Below are positions 1-44,235 of a stretch of DNA of 64,000 nt, in pieces. Each line of letters starts with the position of its first letter. The first letter of the stretch is position 1. Position numbers and translations under genes: made by a program. This DNA comes from Aquila chrysaetos chrysaetos. Taxonomy: Eukaryota > Chordata > Aves > Accipitriformes > Accipitridae. The notes under the pieces were generated by a model. It did no database searches, was not told where the DNA came from, and saw nothing but the letters and a program-made list of their open reading frames with translations. Where the stretch lies: the NCBI RefSeq assembly GCF_900496995.4, contig NC_044010.1, positions 3,472,001 through 3,536,000 on the forward strand. The letters run 5' to 3'.

Positions 1-2289
1 TGGCTTCCAGTTGTCCTACCAAAAGTCCTTTTTGCTGAACTGTAGTTATCGCGATAGGATTTCCTCCTTCCACACTGCAAGAGCCGTATCAGCAGGGAAG
101 ACTTGAGACAATTTGCGTTCATTCGTTTACCGCAAAGAGACCGATTTTTCAGCATTCTTACGGCGCAGTGACCCCAGAGGCTCGTTTGGTTCAGCCCGTC
201 TCTCCCACCTGTCAGGATGCAGAAGCCGGCAGAGCAGCACAGCCAGGCTCCCTCCCAGCGGGCAGCTGGTGAAAGAAAAGCGGGACAAGCAGAATTTCCC
301 CAGTGTTTCCACTGTATTGGTGCAGCCCTGGAGGCATCTGCTGTGTTTGTTTCGGGTACGGGCTCCTCCCCAGGGTTGTTCTGGCTCCTGCTAGGAGAGG
401 GAATGGTGCATTCTTCTGCTGTTGATTTATGATCCCAATTCCCTCTCACTGTGCTCGTTTTCTTTCTCAAAGCACATTCTGCAAAGCTTGGAAAAAAAAG
501 CCCGCACGTGACAACTGAAAGCAGTTTCTAGAGCAGAGTTTCCTGCAGGAATCCTGCCGTGGCCGTCAGTTTACATGCTAGGCAATGTCATGTGGAAAAG
601 ATGGCTTTACCCCGACGGTGTCCCTTAAATCATAACAGAAGCCAAGACATTTATAGCTCAGGCTGTGCATAGCATCTGGAGTCCTCTGCCCCCTCGTTGT
701 CATGCAGAGGGCTGTATCCCAGCAGAAGACCGGAGCGCTGCAACCTACGTCCATTCCCACACCTGTTGGAACACTTCTTATCTTTTTAAAACCACGTCAA
801 ATTGTACAACGAGCCACATGGAGAATGTTTATTTTGCCCTACCATCTCAGAAATACAGTAAATGCCTCAATGCATTGGTCTTCCTGTTCTACTGTTATGC
901 TGCATCAAGTTTTCCATGTCTCTCTCATTACATAGGATCTTGTGATTCATGTTATCCCCCCCCCTTTCAACCAGGCTAAATTTGTCCAAGGTGGCCTGAG
1001 GCAAAAGAGCCGATCCCTGCACAGCTTCTCCTCCCACACTGTGGAGAGTGCTTCTTTCTATGTTTTTGCATTTGCTACCTTCCCTTTTACTGACTAGCTA
1101 TGTACGCAATGAGAATTTTCCCAAATCCCCAAACCCTAATGGGATCATCCTCACAGAGTCCTAACCAAAACTCATCACCCATCTCTGACTCCTGCCAGAT
1201 TTTGCAGTACTTGCAGAGGCTGCCTGACCCCACCAGTCACCTGGTGCCCCTGGTTCAGTGACCTGGAGACCAGCAGCGGTTTCTTGGTGCAGCCCTTGTT
1301 TCCCCTCTCCAGTTCTGATTTACAGCTCAGCAGAATATGGGGGTATTCAGACTTTTTTCCTCCTTTCTCCTCCCTGCCACTCCCCTTCCCCCCCCCCCCC
1401 CCAAGCCCAATCCATAAAACAGAAACCTGATGCAACATTTTTCCAGGAATGCACTCGTGAGCCTGAATTTTTCACCAGCTGCTGGTTTGTGTTTTGAAGG
1501 AGCAGCGCCGTGTTCAGGATTAGTTAGCTGGACCGTATCTGAGGCTTTATAGACCCCGCACAAAGAACAGGCTATCAGTTACACAGAAATGATGGAAGTA
1601 CACAGAGATCAGCCCGTTATCACGTTAGCACTGAGAGCTAATACTGCTATTTGTTGCATAAGTTGTAGCCATCCATGAGTAAGCATTTTGGGTGTGGTGG
1701 TGTGGCTGTGCCTGCTCCTCCAAAAGCTGGTGCGTTTGATGTTGGTATTGGTGTAAATGTACCTTTCAGATGCTAAACCCAAAGACTTCAGGAATTTTGA
1801 CAGGTGAGCGCTGGAGAGCTGAGCAAGTCCCTGACAGCTCTCTGATCAGATGCACTGCGCCTGTCTGCAGCCTGCTGATTTCTGACATCCTGAGCTGGAG
1901 CACCCCCGTGCTTGCAAACAAGGCAAAGCCAGCATCCTTTCTGGGTAGCCCCCTGGAGCTGGAAAGCCAGAATGACTAACACTGTTCTAAGAAAAAGAAG
2001 ATTCTTTCCAGAATTGGTCTCCTTTGGGATGATAAAAAGCAAGAAGAGGTCAGCCCAAAGAGTGACATTTCTGGAAAAGCCGTAAGCACTGGCTAATAGG
2101 TTCTTTGCACAAGCTCCATCAGCCCCCACCACGTCATTCTGCTATCACCTAGCCTTAGTTATTAGTGCCAGACACTGCCTGGTTGGCAGGAACCACTCTG
2201 CTGAGGTCAAGGGCGCCTGTTCTTTATGCAAGGACTAATTATGTGAAAAGATGATGCAAGAGCTGACCGTTTTCATTCAACTTCAATGC
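1..2289. other. Gene-free 3' flank of CFAP91
   Basis: No open frame here resembles a known protein, and no splice-bounded exon was recognised on either strand. The stretch lies downstream of the CFAP91 poly(A) signals. In mammals NR1I2 lies further downstream of CFAP91, but none of its coding sequence is visible here. The only notable structure is a C homopolymer near 1.39 kb. Confidence 0.6.
1388..1402. repeat. Poly(C) homopolymer, 15 nt
   Basis: There are fifteen consecutive C on the plus strand, following a C/T-rich stretch. It is a simple homopolymer, likely variable in length and prone to sequencing error. No gene overlaps it. Confidence 0.9.
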
Positions 2290-2295
2290 TTTATT
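2290..2295 (-). terminator. CFAP91: Candidate CFAP91 poly(A) signal (distal)
   Basis: The plus strand reads TTTATT, which is AATAAA on the minus strand, about 510 nt past the CFAP91 stop codon. It is one of two canonical hexamers in the likely 3'UTR. Which one is used cannot be told from the sequence. Confidence 0.45.
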
Positions 2296-2471
2296 AATAG
2301 CAGTGCTAATGCAGGAAGCCGCTCTGCCTTACTCCACTGAGGAAATCAGTGGGACACGCTTGAGAAAAGACTCTATGTATGGTCTCAACTCAAAATTTCC
2401 CACTGCTGGAATATTTTTTCATTTAATGTTATTGATCCAAGGAAATACCATCAAAAGCCCAGGTGCAGATC

Positions 2472-2477
2472 TTTATT
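2472..2477 (-). terminator. CFAP91: Candidate CFAP91 poly(A) signal (proximal)
   Basis: The minus strand carries AATAAA about 330 nt after the CFAP91 stop. Use of this hexamer would give a shorter 3'UTR than the distal one at 2290-2295. Confidence 0.45.
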
Positions 2478-2807
2478 GGTCTGTGCCTGGAAAACAAACA
2501 AGGAATGCTGCTTTCTCACTCAAGCTTCTCTTAATAACTAGAAGAGGAAAATTAGTTAATGAGGTCCAAAACTAGTTGGGGAAGGGGTGGAGGGGGTGGT
2601 CTGGGGCTGCTGCACCAAAATGTATACAGAGTGGTTCCAGGACAACATTGCTGGCAGGCAGCAGGAAGGACAGCCCAAGGGACAGAGAGGATTTTCCATT
2701 CTGGGTGCCCTGAAACAAGTAAATATAATGTGCTTCCCTCTCCTTCATCATGCTCTGAGCTCAAAACACAGAGGCGAAGGGAAACTCACCTGGCTCATCT
2801 TCTGTCT

Positions 2808-34073
<31,266 letters not shown>

Positions 34074-34077
<4 letters not shown>

Positions 34078-34094
34078 GGCGCCGCCGTTCCCAT
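34074..34094 (-). other. Six-codon upstream ORF overlapping the CFAP91 start (ATGA)
   Basis: An ATG at 34094 on the minus strand opens a six-residue frame (MGTAAP). Its TGA stop (34076-34074) overlaps the CFAP91 start codon in an ATGA arrangement. If transcription begins upstream of 34094, ribosomes would have to reinitiate or leak past this uORF. The transcription start is unknown. Confidence 0.5.
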
Positions 34095-34100
34095 GGCGAC
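34087..34100. promoter_or_regulatory. CFAP91: RFX X-box, GTTCCCATGGCGAC
   Basis: The 14 bases match the X-box consensus GYYNYY-N(1-3)-RRNRAC with no mismatch: GTTCCC, spacer AT, GGCGAC. It ends 10 nt upstream of the CFAP91 ATG. RFX2/RFX3 bind such sites near starts of motile-cilium genes, so its place in front of an axonemal gene makes function plausible. The proximity to the ATG implies a very short 5'UTR or a downstream binding site. Confidence 0.7.
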
Positions 34101-36404
34101 CGCCGGCGGGCGGGGCCGGGGGATGCCACGCCCCCTAGGGCGGGACGTTAATGCCGGGGCGGGGGGGGGCGTTCCGGTTCCCCGGCGGCGGCTTCTCGGG
34201 CCTTTCCCCGGGGACAGGCCCGGCCCTCGGGGTTTTTCCCCGCCGTTTCCCGCATGCTGCCGCCGCTTCCTCCGAACCTCCGGTGGTAGGGGGTTGCCTC
34301 TCCCCCCGCAGGGCCCTGTGAGGCGGGCCAGGCCCGCCCGCCTCCATCTTGTGCCGCCGCGGGCGGGGACGGGAGGGGAGGGAGCCTGCGGGGTGGCGGG
34401 GGCGCAGGCCTGTCCTGCTCCGGCGTGGAAAGGGGGGGGACGCGGGTCTTTCGTCGGCTTTTCATCTTTCATCGGGCTTAGGTGGGTTTTGGTTTTTAAC
34501 GGCTCTTGCTGGAGTTGTTCTATGGGATGCGCTCCAGTTCCCCTGGGCCCTCGCTTAGTGCTTAAGAAAGCTGGTTTAGGAATTACAGTTGGGGACTGGG
34601 TTCGAGCCTGGATATTATTCCTGGCTTTGCTTGTTACTGCTTAGGACTTCTGCGGCTGTAAAGTGGTGAAAATAGGGTTGGTATCCACTGCCCGGAGAGG
34701 TATTTTTGCACGTGTAAAGCGTCTGGAGAGACCCGCACAAAGCGTTACAAATAAACATTACGCTTTACGAAACATTGCTGTTTTTGCAAGGAGGAGGCCA
34801 TCCTCGCCATGAGGAACAAAGTTGGAAGCTTCTTTGTTCCCTTAGACAGGAAGGGCTAACGCTTTGGTCAGCCTAAGGAGATAACGGAGGCAATGCTGCT
34901 GAGACTTGGAATAGGACGTAAAAAGCAGCAGAATTGCAAATGGGCCCTCTCCTCTGCCTATAATCTTGAAGCAAGTCCCTCGTGTTAGTTATTTTGTATA
35001 TAAAACTCTGTATACCAAATAATTATTCACAGCTTGCCATGTCTGACATAAAATTGTGGCCCCTTAGTGCTTCATCACAAGAGAGCAATGTTAGGACTAT
35101 GGTTCCGAATTCCTTGGCTCTGCCAATTTACGCATAGACATTTAATTCAAATTCAAATGCTGGTTTACTTTCTTAAAGGCCCATCACTTGCTTGAAGCAA
35201 CAACTTCTTTCTTAGGGTATTTGATCAAAATGGGTCAACCGAAGACTCAAATGTGGGTCTGAACTAAGAAATGCTGTCACAGCTTTGTTGCTGACTGACA
35301 TGTATTGGATACTACTTTCCGCAATGGATTGATCCATGCCCTAAAGATACCCAGCAAGCTGTAAAGGCCCTCATTTTACTAGAGAGCTTTACAATGTGAT
35401 CTCTTATTTTAGTTATTGACAGGGGCAATGAAAGTCACTTTTTAATAGAGTTGCCCAGCATTTCTCATGATCAGATTCAGTTTTCCTGTTTTGTATCTCA
35501 TTTCATTAGAACTCCATAATTTCCATGCTGAAATTTTTCCACGCTGGACATCTGCCTTGAGGCAATGAGGTGTGTAAACTGTACTTTGGCCAAAAAAATG
35601 ATTCTTTGTCGGCTCCACCCTCTCACATTTTTCCACTTTAAGGTTTTCAGGGATGACTGGATACAGGTGGCCTGGAGTTCTGTTTTTCTGATGAGGAAAG
35701 GAACCAGATGGAAACCAGGTAGAGAAGAAACAATGGAACAATTACATGAGTTCTGGACACAGTACAGCAAAATGCCAGGGCATAGCTTAACAAGTGAGTA
35801 CTTTCTGGAGTTGTGGAAGATCAAAAAGGGGCAGTCCCGCTATTAACTTTAATCGCATTAAATTGGACTAAATGTGAGATGTTGCCACCGTCTTCTTTGT
35901 TCGCCATGAGCTGCCTGGCCCCACTGCCTCTGACCTCTTGGTGTTGGCAGCTGAAAGACTATGTGGGGAACCATCTCAGGAGACTGAAGTGGCTGAAAAC
36001 TAACCTGTCGGAAAATAAAAGGTAAAAGTTTTCAGGTCACTGCATAGCTGCCTGAAGACTAGTACTCGCTCACAGAAGGTATATGTGGCTGAGCTAAAAA
36101 GCTCAAGGTTCAGGTTCATGGAGCTTGCTTAGATTAGATTGGGGGTGGGGGTGGTGAAATACTGGCTTATTTTTAACTAACGTTTCAGAGAAATCTCTGT
36201 GAATTACAGATGTGGACAGTGAACAGCCTTACAAGTGTTCAGAGATGTGTTGATTATTACTATCTTGAATGTTCTTTGCCTGAAGTCTTCATATTCCTGT
36301 GGATCTGCAGCTGGAGTGAAACCTGGCCAGGGCCCCTGGCCTGCTGGTGTGTGATGCGGAATACACTGCAATAGCAAAGTGGTGAGGTTTGGTCTGAATC
36401 GGTC

Positions 36405-36424
36405 TTTTTTTTTTTTTTTTTTTT
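36405..36424. repeat. Poly(T), 20 nt
   Basis: Twenty consecutive T on the plus strand. It could be the A-tail of a minus-strand retroposon, but no body or target-site duplication was recognised. Confidence 0.85.
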
Positions 36425-39400
36425 AAAATGCAGATCAGCCATTTCCAAAGAAAAAGATCCCAAAACATGAAAGGCTCTGAGAAAATGTTTGATCCCAGGC
36501 AGTAAACTCGGCAACCTTGTCTCTGACCAGCGCTTTGGAAAAGGGACTCAAAGCTTATCTGGCAGGTTGGTCTGTCCACATCAAGGACACATCCTGTCAC
36601 TCTGGTGAAGGTGAGCTGAAGGCAACTAAATTGTAAGCATTCACAAAAGATTCCTGTTTCTTAGCTATAGTTTTCAAAGAACTTGACTGGTGGGCTTTCT
36701 CCTCAGAGCTGCGGGCTGTAGCATGATTTTTTGGGTTGGCTGTTTTGGGTTTTTTCAGTAATAGCTTTTCCAGAACAAGACTGTATCTGAGCTGGGGTGC
36801 TGTCTATCTGATGACTTTTTTTATAGCCACTTGGCTCTGAGGGGACACCAGGTGCTCAGATGTACAAGTAAACTGTCCACACCTTTGTGAGTTATTGTGC
36901 AGTGACTGAGTGGACTAACTCTGTGCCAGTGCTTAGCATGTTGCAAAATTGCAGTGAAGTGCACTAGTTTAGCTGCCCATGAAAGAGGCTGAGCAAAATG
37001 CATTTTATCTCACATTAACCTTGAGATAAGATGGTGTAATTTGCTGCAAGATGAACTACTACTCTGTTGATGGACTCGTTATGCTGTGTTGACTTGCTGA
37101 TGCGTTTGAACTATAAAATCAGACAAAGAGAAGTGGAAAATTTAGACAAGGAGGGTAGGATTAGGCATTAGTTGAGAGCAGAATAGTGGCTGGACAAAGA
37201 GAAGATGGATCAGATGTGAAAGTGTGGTTTTAGAGGAGAAACTTGGCTGGCTGAGCGAAGAAAAATTAGTAGAAGAGGGTGGTGGTAGAGAACCAGCGTG
37301 CAGGGGGAGGAGGGAGAGAGAGGGTGAGCAGCCAGTAGAGCAGAACTGAAGTGGTCTCGGCAAGAAAATGGGAGACCTAGATGAGGAGCTGAAAAAGTGG
37401 GGAAGGGTGCAGAAAGGCAGGACGAGGGGGGAGAAGGCAAAGAAGTTGAGCTAAACAGATGATGAGGCTCTCAACTCTGTCTTCCTTCTGTCCTCCAAAG
37501 CCTGGGAGGGAACTGGGTTTCTTGAATGTGACTTTTCCCCTGAAATTCACGAGGATCTGTGAAGCCCCTGGCAAGATGTCATCCATCTGGCTTTAGGCTT
37601 AATTATGTAGATAGTCCTCTTCTGCTCTCTGTTCGTTAGCAGTTGTCAAATGACAGCACTGTTGTGGTGGTGGGTGCATGTGATAGTTTGTGGCAGCTTT
37701 TTTCTAGTTATTAAAAAAATCTAAGTTACAGGCAACAAAGTTACAGCAATAAAAGCACTGTTGAGGCTTTGATTGCAGGAAATGCCAAAATTGTCGTCTA
37801 TTTAAAACCGGTAACCGTTAGCGTGCCATTTCCCATTCTTGCCACAGGATGTCGCAGTTTCTCCAAGTATGGTCCATCACAGTCTCTAACCTGGGTGGCG
37901 CCAGTTCAGCACTTCTGTTAAATGTGGAATGATATAAAATTAATTTGGCCCTTGAAGCCATCCAAAGTAAGCTCTAATTTCCATTCCCTGTCCGATCTCC
38001 ACATGGTTTACTAACTGTGTATAATAAACACCTCTTTCCAGATGTGTGAATCAAGAGCAGGAAAGCAGCAGCACAAGGCTGCAGTCAATGTGATTGCTAG
38101 GTTTTTAATCCAGAAGAAGGGGGCCTTCCTCCCAGCCCATCAGAAGAGACTGTGAAAGCGAGTGAGAAAAAGAGGAGGAGGAGGAAGACATGGTCACTAT
38201 TCCCGGCAGGGAGCACATCAAAAAGATGTGAGAAGACAGATGCTGTGAAATCTAACTTTTTGTGGATTAAGGCCTTGTCTCTGTGCTGACTTTTGGCTTA
38301 GTAGGGCATTATATCCATTGTGGAATACCTCACTTGTAACTTGTGACATCTTTTGTAAAAATGGCCTTGGAGTACTGATTGTGGTAAATGGAGGTTTGCC
38401 AAGGTGATGTCTTTGGTTTCTTTGTGCTGTTTTTACTAAGAGCTCTGCTGAGAGAGGCATCTTGAGATACAGCTACTGAAACTGAAAAAACTAGATGAGC
38501 GTCATTATAGGAGACCTGTTCTCTCCTGCTTTTCTTTTCTTAGTATGACTGTTGGCACACTTCTTGTACTAAAAGCAGTCTACAGATGAGGATAGCCTAA
38601 AAAGTCAAAGTTCAAAGAAAATGAAGTAGTAGTACTTTGTGATCACAGTTAAAGGATTCACTTCAAAGTGTGCTGAAAGACTTCCGTAATGGTTTTGATT
38701 AGCACTTGGGGAAAAAAAAAATAAAAAAGGAAGGTGGAATGAAGGACATTTTCAGCCCATGTTTCAGAGAAGTCCAATCTGTGACAAACCCCTGAGTTTA
38801 CCAATACTTCAGGCATCCTCTGAAGGACATTTGTATACTTAATTTCACTTGCATTGAATGAGCTTTGGATGAGATTCTTAATGAACAGGGATGACATTTG
38901 AATGATTTGCTGGGCTGAAGTCAGAAATGTTGTTGTCTCACCTCAGTAGGAAAAGGATCTTGGATCAAACTGCTTAGGGGACTAGTGAATTCCTAGTGTT
39001 CTTACTCCTCCCATGCAATACTCAGAAGAATAAATGGCAGTGCCAACACGTTAGCTTGCAGCTTTCAAGTTCCAGTGTGTTAAGACATTTCTTTTTAAAA
39101 TTAAACCTTAGATTCCCTGTGTTCCTTGCTGCACCAATCAGTGGTTGAATCAGCAGAGGGGATGCCACATCCTAGTCAGAGCACAGGAGGTAAGAGAACA
39201 ACCAGAGGAACAATTTGATGGAAGGGGAATATTACATTAACAGACAGGATTTTATCCTGTAGGCTTAGAAGTTGGGATGAGCTTATATCTTCAAAGCAAT
39301 CAAACTACTTTTTGCTTCTGGAGACCTGGATGAGAAATGTACTTATAGCTGGGTTGTGATGGGATTCCATATCTGCTTTTCAGGAGGGTTTGGCTCCAGC

Positions 39401-39522
39401 CTTATCATCTGTTTGTCTATTTTAAAAGTAAATAAATTAAAACCTGTATTTGCTGGTAGCTGCCTGTTGAGCTGAGGGAAGGAGAGAAAAACCCCTGACT
39501 GGGAAAAGGGAGTCCAAGTGCA

Positions 39523-39551
39523 GGGAGGGAGGGAGGGAAGGCAGGCAGGCA
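39523..39551. repeat. (GGGA)n followed by (GGCA)n
   Basis: About four GGGA units are followed by about three GGCA units. It is a simple tetranucleotide repeat in the intergenic region. Confidence 0.85.
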
Positions 39552-42500
39552 AGAGGCAGGTGTAAGTAGAAGGAGCTTGAGGAGGGATGGGAGATGTTTC
39601 AGGGAGGGGAAGGGGTTGTGGCCACCACTGAGTTCTGGTTCTGGTGATATCCATTTCTCTCAGCTCCATACTAAGCTGAGAGAGGACAGTTCTTGCTTTA
39701 AAAGGGCAATCCTAAAAACCATTTGGAGCCTGTTCATAGTCTGGATGGGAGAATGTGAATTGCCCTATTTTCCTCAGCCAAGCCTGAGGAGGGGCCCTAT
39801 GAAGTACTGAGCTCCCTAACACTTGACTGGTGGTGCCTGTGCAGCCTGCAGGGATGCAGGGAGGGTGCTGTCACCAGCAACGACCATCCTGGCCCAGCCG
39901 ATGGATCACGCTTCCCGACTCTGCTCTCCCCCAGACAAGGCAGGGGGCCGGCATGACTAAGAGGGGTGGTGACTCCCTAAGAATGTCAGGGGCTGTACAG
40001 AGAAGGTTGTCTCCTTGAGCCAAGGAGATCTCTTTACCCAGAAGCTCAGGAGTTCAGTAGCTAGATTTTTAGTGACTGCTTGATGGATTGTTTGTACTAA
40101 ACCCCACAGCAGTGCAGGGTAGCTTAACAGTTCAGAAGACAGGGAGACACGTAGTATATATTTATCTGATGTGTCAAAAACTATGAAATGGAGTACCTTG
40201 CTGACCTCTGCAGCATTTCTGCCCTCCTTGCTCTTTCTCCTATTGTTTGCCAAGGTGCCTGGTGAAGTCTGGCTTCCAGCTAGTTGGAAAACTTTACCAG
40301 GGAGTGAATGTTTGTGCTTGCCTGATCTGAAGGGAGCACCAGGGACTCTTGATTTTTCTGTGACCATTTTAACCACTCTTTTCATGGAAATTAAATAGCT
40401 GGACAGAAGTGTTATGGAGACTCATTTCAGCTTGTTGTTAGAATACAGTATAACTCTTCCATACACTACACTCTTATTTCCTCTTAAACAATTAGTGCGA
40501 CATGGTCTTAATCCTGTCTATTACTTTCCAAAAAAATATTTACTTATCATCCTTTAATTGCAATCCACTGGATGGAAGTCAGCTGAGGGCTAGCACACAT
40601 CCAGGGGCCTGGGGGAGGCCTACCAGAAATAAAAGGGTGAGACAGCAGTGACAGGACACTCAGGCCACAGGAAGGAAAAAGCTAGATCGGATGGGGGCTG
40701 AACAGAGCCCTCTCAAAGATTGGGGAAGGATGCGTAAGTATCACTTCCCTCATGTAAGAAAACAAAGCCTGTACTCTCTTCAGTCTTGAAAGTTCCTCTA
40801 TCTTTCCCCTCTGTCTTTGCCTGCACCCTTCACACGTCACGTCCCAGTCTCAAATGGTGGAAACTGAACAGAACACAGTACAGGATCTAGAGCACATCAC
40901 TGGTGTCTTGACGTATCAACTATGAGAGCATGACAGGAACTCAGCATCTAGCGTGTTGATCTGGAAACGTCCCCTCTTTGATCCTGAGTAAGTCTTTGGA
41001 TGGACCCCTAGGAGAATCACACCTGGAGGAATCCATTCTAGGTTTTAAATAAGAGGCTGGAGTAGTTGAAGTTAATGATGTGGCAGTCCAGACAGGATGC
41101 ATTGAGTAAAATTTAGTGTTTGTTACACAGAGTAAATACCAACCCAAGACACTCAGTACTTTGAGAAAATACTGCACAGCATACTCTACAGCATCTTGAA
41201 AACCAGGGCAAAATAGCCAGGATATGGGCTTGAGCTGAAGGTTTAGATGAAATTTTCTGCCATGTACATGACTTGTTTTCCCATGTCACTTTTCAAAAAT
41301 AATTGTACTCCAGTGACATAATGTATTTAGGAAGATGTCAATGTAAATAGGCTCTCTTGAGAATCCCTCCACCTGCATATAGAGATGCCCTAATGCTTCT
41401 CAAAATCTGATCCTTAAGCACTTGATAGCCAAGTCCAATTGATTTTTGGTGGGAATAAGGATTCTAAAGATCTCCTTGAGAAAGTGCCAGTAATGCTCGT
41501 TAGACTTAGAAAATCTCCTGGATCAACAAGAAGAAAAGCAGAAGAAAACAAGTGCAAATGAATTAGGTGTTCAGAGTTGAAACCTAGCTTGAACACTGAT
41601 GTGAAAGAAATGGCTTAAGAGTGACTGAGTTTTCTACATTATTTTGTAACTTTGCAAGTAACAGCTGTGGGGATTATAAATGGATTCAGAAGATACATAA
41701 TGTTGCAGGCTCCCTACAAGCAGCTTGCAGCACTGTGCAGCATATGGCTTGATGCAATATTTAAAAGGAGTGAGGTGCTGGGATGTGAGTATATAGAAGT
41801 ATGCAGCTGCAATCAGTGACATCTCAAAAATGGCATGACTCATGTATTTGTAAATACTAATGATTCCTTCCAGGCTTCCAGTTAGCTCCCGCAGTTTGTA
41901 GTGAATGTTCAACTACTTTCTATAGTGGAGCGTCACATTTCATAAAACATGATCAAGAGAGACTTGCATAGATTCAAACAAGCCGGGAGCGCTACCAACA
42001 CAGACATCAAAATGGCATACCAAGCAGAAGAAAATTGTTAATAGCAGCAACACTTAGAGGAAAAAAAAGACAACTGGAATGGGGGCAGTGGAAAAGAACT
42101 GTACTGTATTGCTGCTTCTCAATTGATTGACAGCTTAACACCATTCACTGGAGTTGCAGAAACACTGCCTCGTTTGCAGCAGAGCCGATCAAGGTTAGAA
42201 GTTTGTATTAGGGAGTATTTTATGGAACTACAGTGAGGCATTTTTCTTCAGTACACAGGCAAGTGGACTTGGGTTCTGAACGAGATTTCCTGTAATGCAT
42301 AAGCACAGACCTTAGGCAGCATTTGATTTTTGTGGGGTGACTTATCAGAGATCATCCATGCATGCATGTGGTGCTACCTATTAACAGTGGCTCAGCTGTC
42401 TGATTGCTTGGGGTCACATTCTGATCAGTTCTGACAATTCATATAGGGCTTATGCAGAAGTTTGATAGTCTTAACTCTTTCAGGTCATGAGAATAGAGAA

Positions 42501-43397
42501 TGAAGGATGTTTCCTCTTTGGAAAGAACTGCATAGGCAGCTGTCTTGGTTAACTCTGCAGTGGAGGAAAGATAAATGTCTGAGGATAGCAAAACTTCCCC
42601 GTGGGTGACTAGTGTGTATCTTCTTCATGCCTAAACACTTTTAAACCTGGGCTATTTTTTTTCTGATGTTTAACTGAAACCAGAGAGTCTGACTGCAGCG
42701 GAGGGACAGACCTTTGCAGATTAGTGATGTTATTTTCCAAATACAGATTAGGATTTTCTAAATTACTAAGCGTAGTGACTGTCAGACAATACACGCTTGT
42801 GTTCTTCAGCCATGCTCTTTTGTTGTGTCGGTAGCACATGCAGCCATTTGAGCACAAACACCTGGCCTTTTCTTCTCACCAGTCTGTGCAACGGGATCTA
42901 TTCCAGAATGCTCGGATTTTCATGGGTGTTCCCTCCACGATGGGAAGCAGCTGATCAGTTATCCCAGCAAGCACTGAAGTAAGCCTAACCAGGTTTGAAA
43001 TGCACCTCCAACATCAGCTGCTGCATATCTGCATTGTGGAAAAGCTGCCACATGTCCAAAGGCTCAGTTGTGCTTGCCTCCAATGCATGTGGAACAGGCA
43101 GGTTACTTTGTGGCACAGCACAAAATGCCATCTTCCTTCTTCAAACATGTTACCAGGGAGATCGCATACTGAATTTGCTGTGCTGATCTGGCTTTTGCAG
43201 CGTTGCATGCATGGCAAATTCATAATCTTTACTAATATGTTTGAATATGCTTTCAGTGGGCAGTGAAAAGAAGAGGCATAGCATGAAAGTGATGGTAGTC
43301 ATAATCTTAGAACAAACTGAGGAGAGATGTGCAGAAAAAAAATCTGAGAAAGACATTAAGATCCTTTAAGTTTATACCAAAAACAAGCACTGATGTC

Positions 43398-43412
43398 TTT
43401 TTTTTTTTTTTT
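43398..43412. repeat. Poly(T), 15 nt
   Basis: Fifteen consecutive T in the intergenic region, followed by CTTTTCC. Confidence 0.85.
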
Positions 43413-44162
43413 CTTTTCCTGCATGAACATCCAGATTTCACTGGAAAAGTCATTCATTGCTGGAAACAGTGTCTTGACTGTACTATAAAACCACTGGTTT
43501 CTTAGCAAAAGCAAGCAGTGGTGGCAATTCTTGAAATTAGTTTTGCTGTAAATTTTGATTGGGACAAGAGTCTGCTCTGCCTGTTGCTGTAGGAGGGTCG
43601 CTATCTTCTTTACTATGGAGGGCTAGGCCGCAGAGTCCTGGTCCCAACATGAATTTCTGGGATGCTGTGGGCATAGTCCTGCAATGTCAGAGACAGCAGT
43701 TCTGGTTCTAAAGTGGCAAGTGGCTGCGATCTTGCAAACTACCTTCCACCTCCAGCCTCTGACGCTCTGAAGATTTGGCCGAATTTCTGGCAAGAGGTGA
43801 TCTGTTGCAGTAAGAGCTTGTAGGGTACTCAAAGAGACAGAAATGCCTTAAAAGTAATCTTGATTCTACTCTTGTTTCTTTAAGGGCTTGCTTGCCAGTA
43901 TGGAAGGAGACTCTCTCTATACAGCCTTCCGTGGTGATCTCCTGGGAGGGGATGGTTCAGTCCTGTGGTACAGCGTCCCTGCATACAGAATTCATGCCAT
44001 AGTCCTGAAACATGGGGATTTGCCTCTTCAGCCTGGGAATGGACTGGCGCATCACTTCTTAAGGTGATTTTAGCCCAGTGAACAATTTGCCTTCACCTAA
44101 AGATGGAGTTTGAAGCTTAGAGGGGATGTAATTAATCACCTTAGAGTCTCTTCCATTGTACT

Positions 44163-44235
44163 AGATCAGAGCAAAGGTCCTTCTATCCCAGCATCCATTC
44201 TCTCTCAGGTCACACCGCTGAGATGATAGTATTTG
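44163..44235. repeat. Possible old interspersed-repeat fragment
   Basis: The stretch containing AGATCAGAGCAAAGGTCC and CCCAGCATCC recalls, from memory, a dispersed amniote repeat with a core like GGTCAGACCAAAGGTCC followed by CCCAGTATCC. It is diverged and lacks clear ends. Without a repeat library this is a tentative call. Confidence 0.3.
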
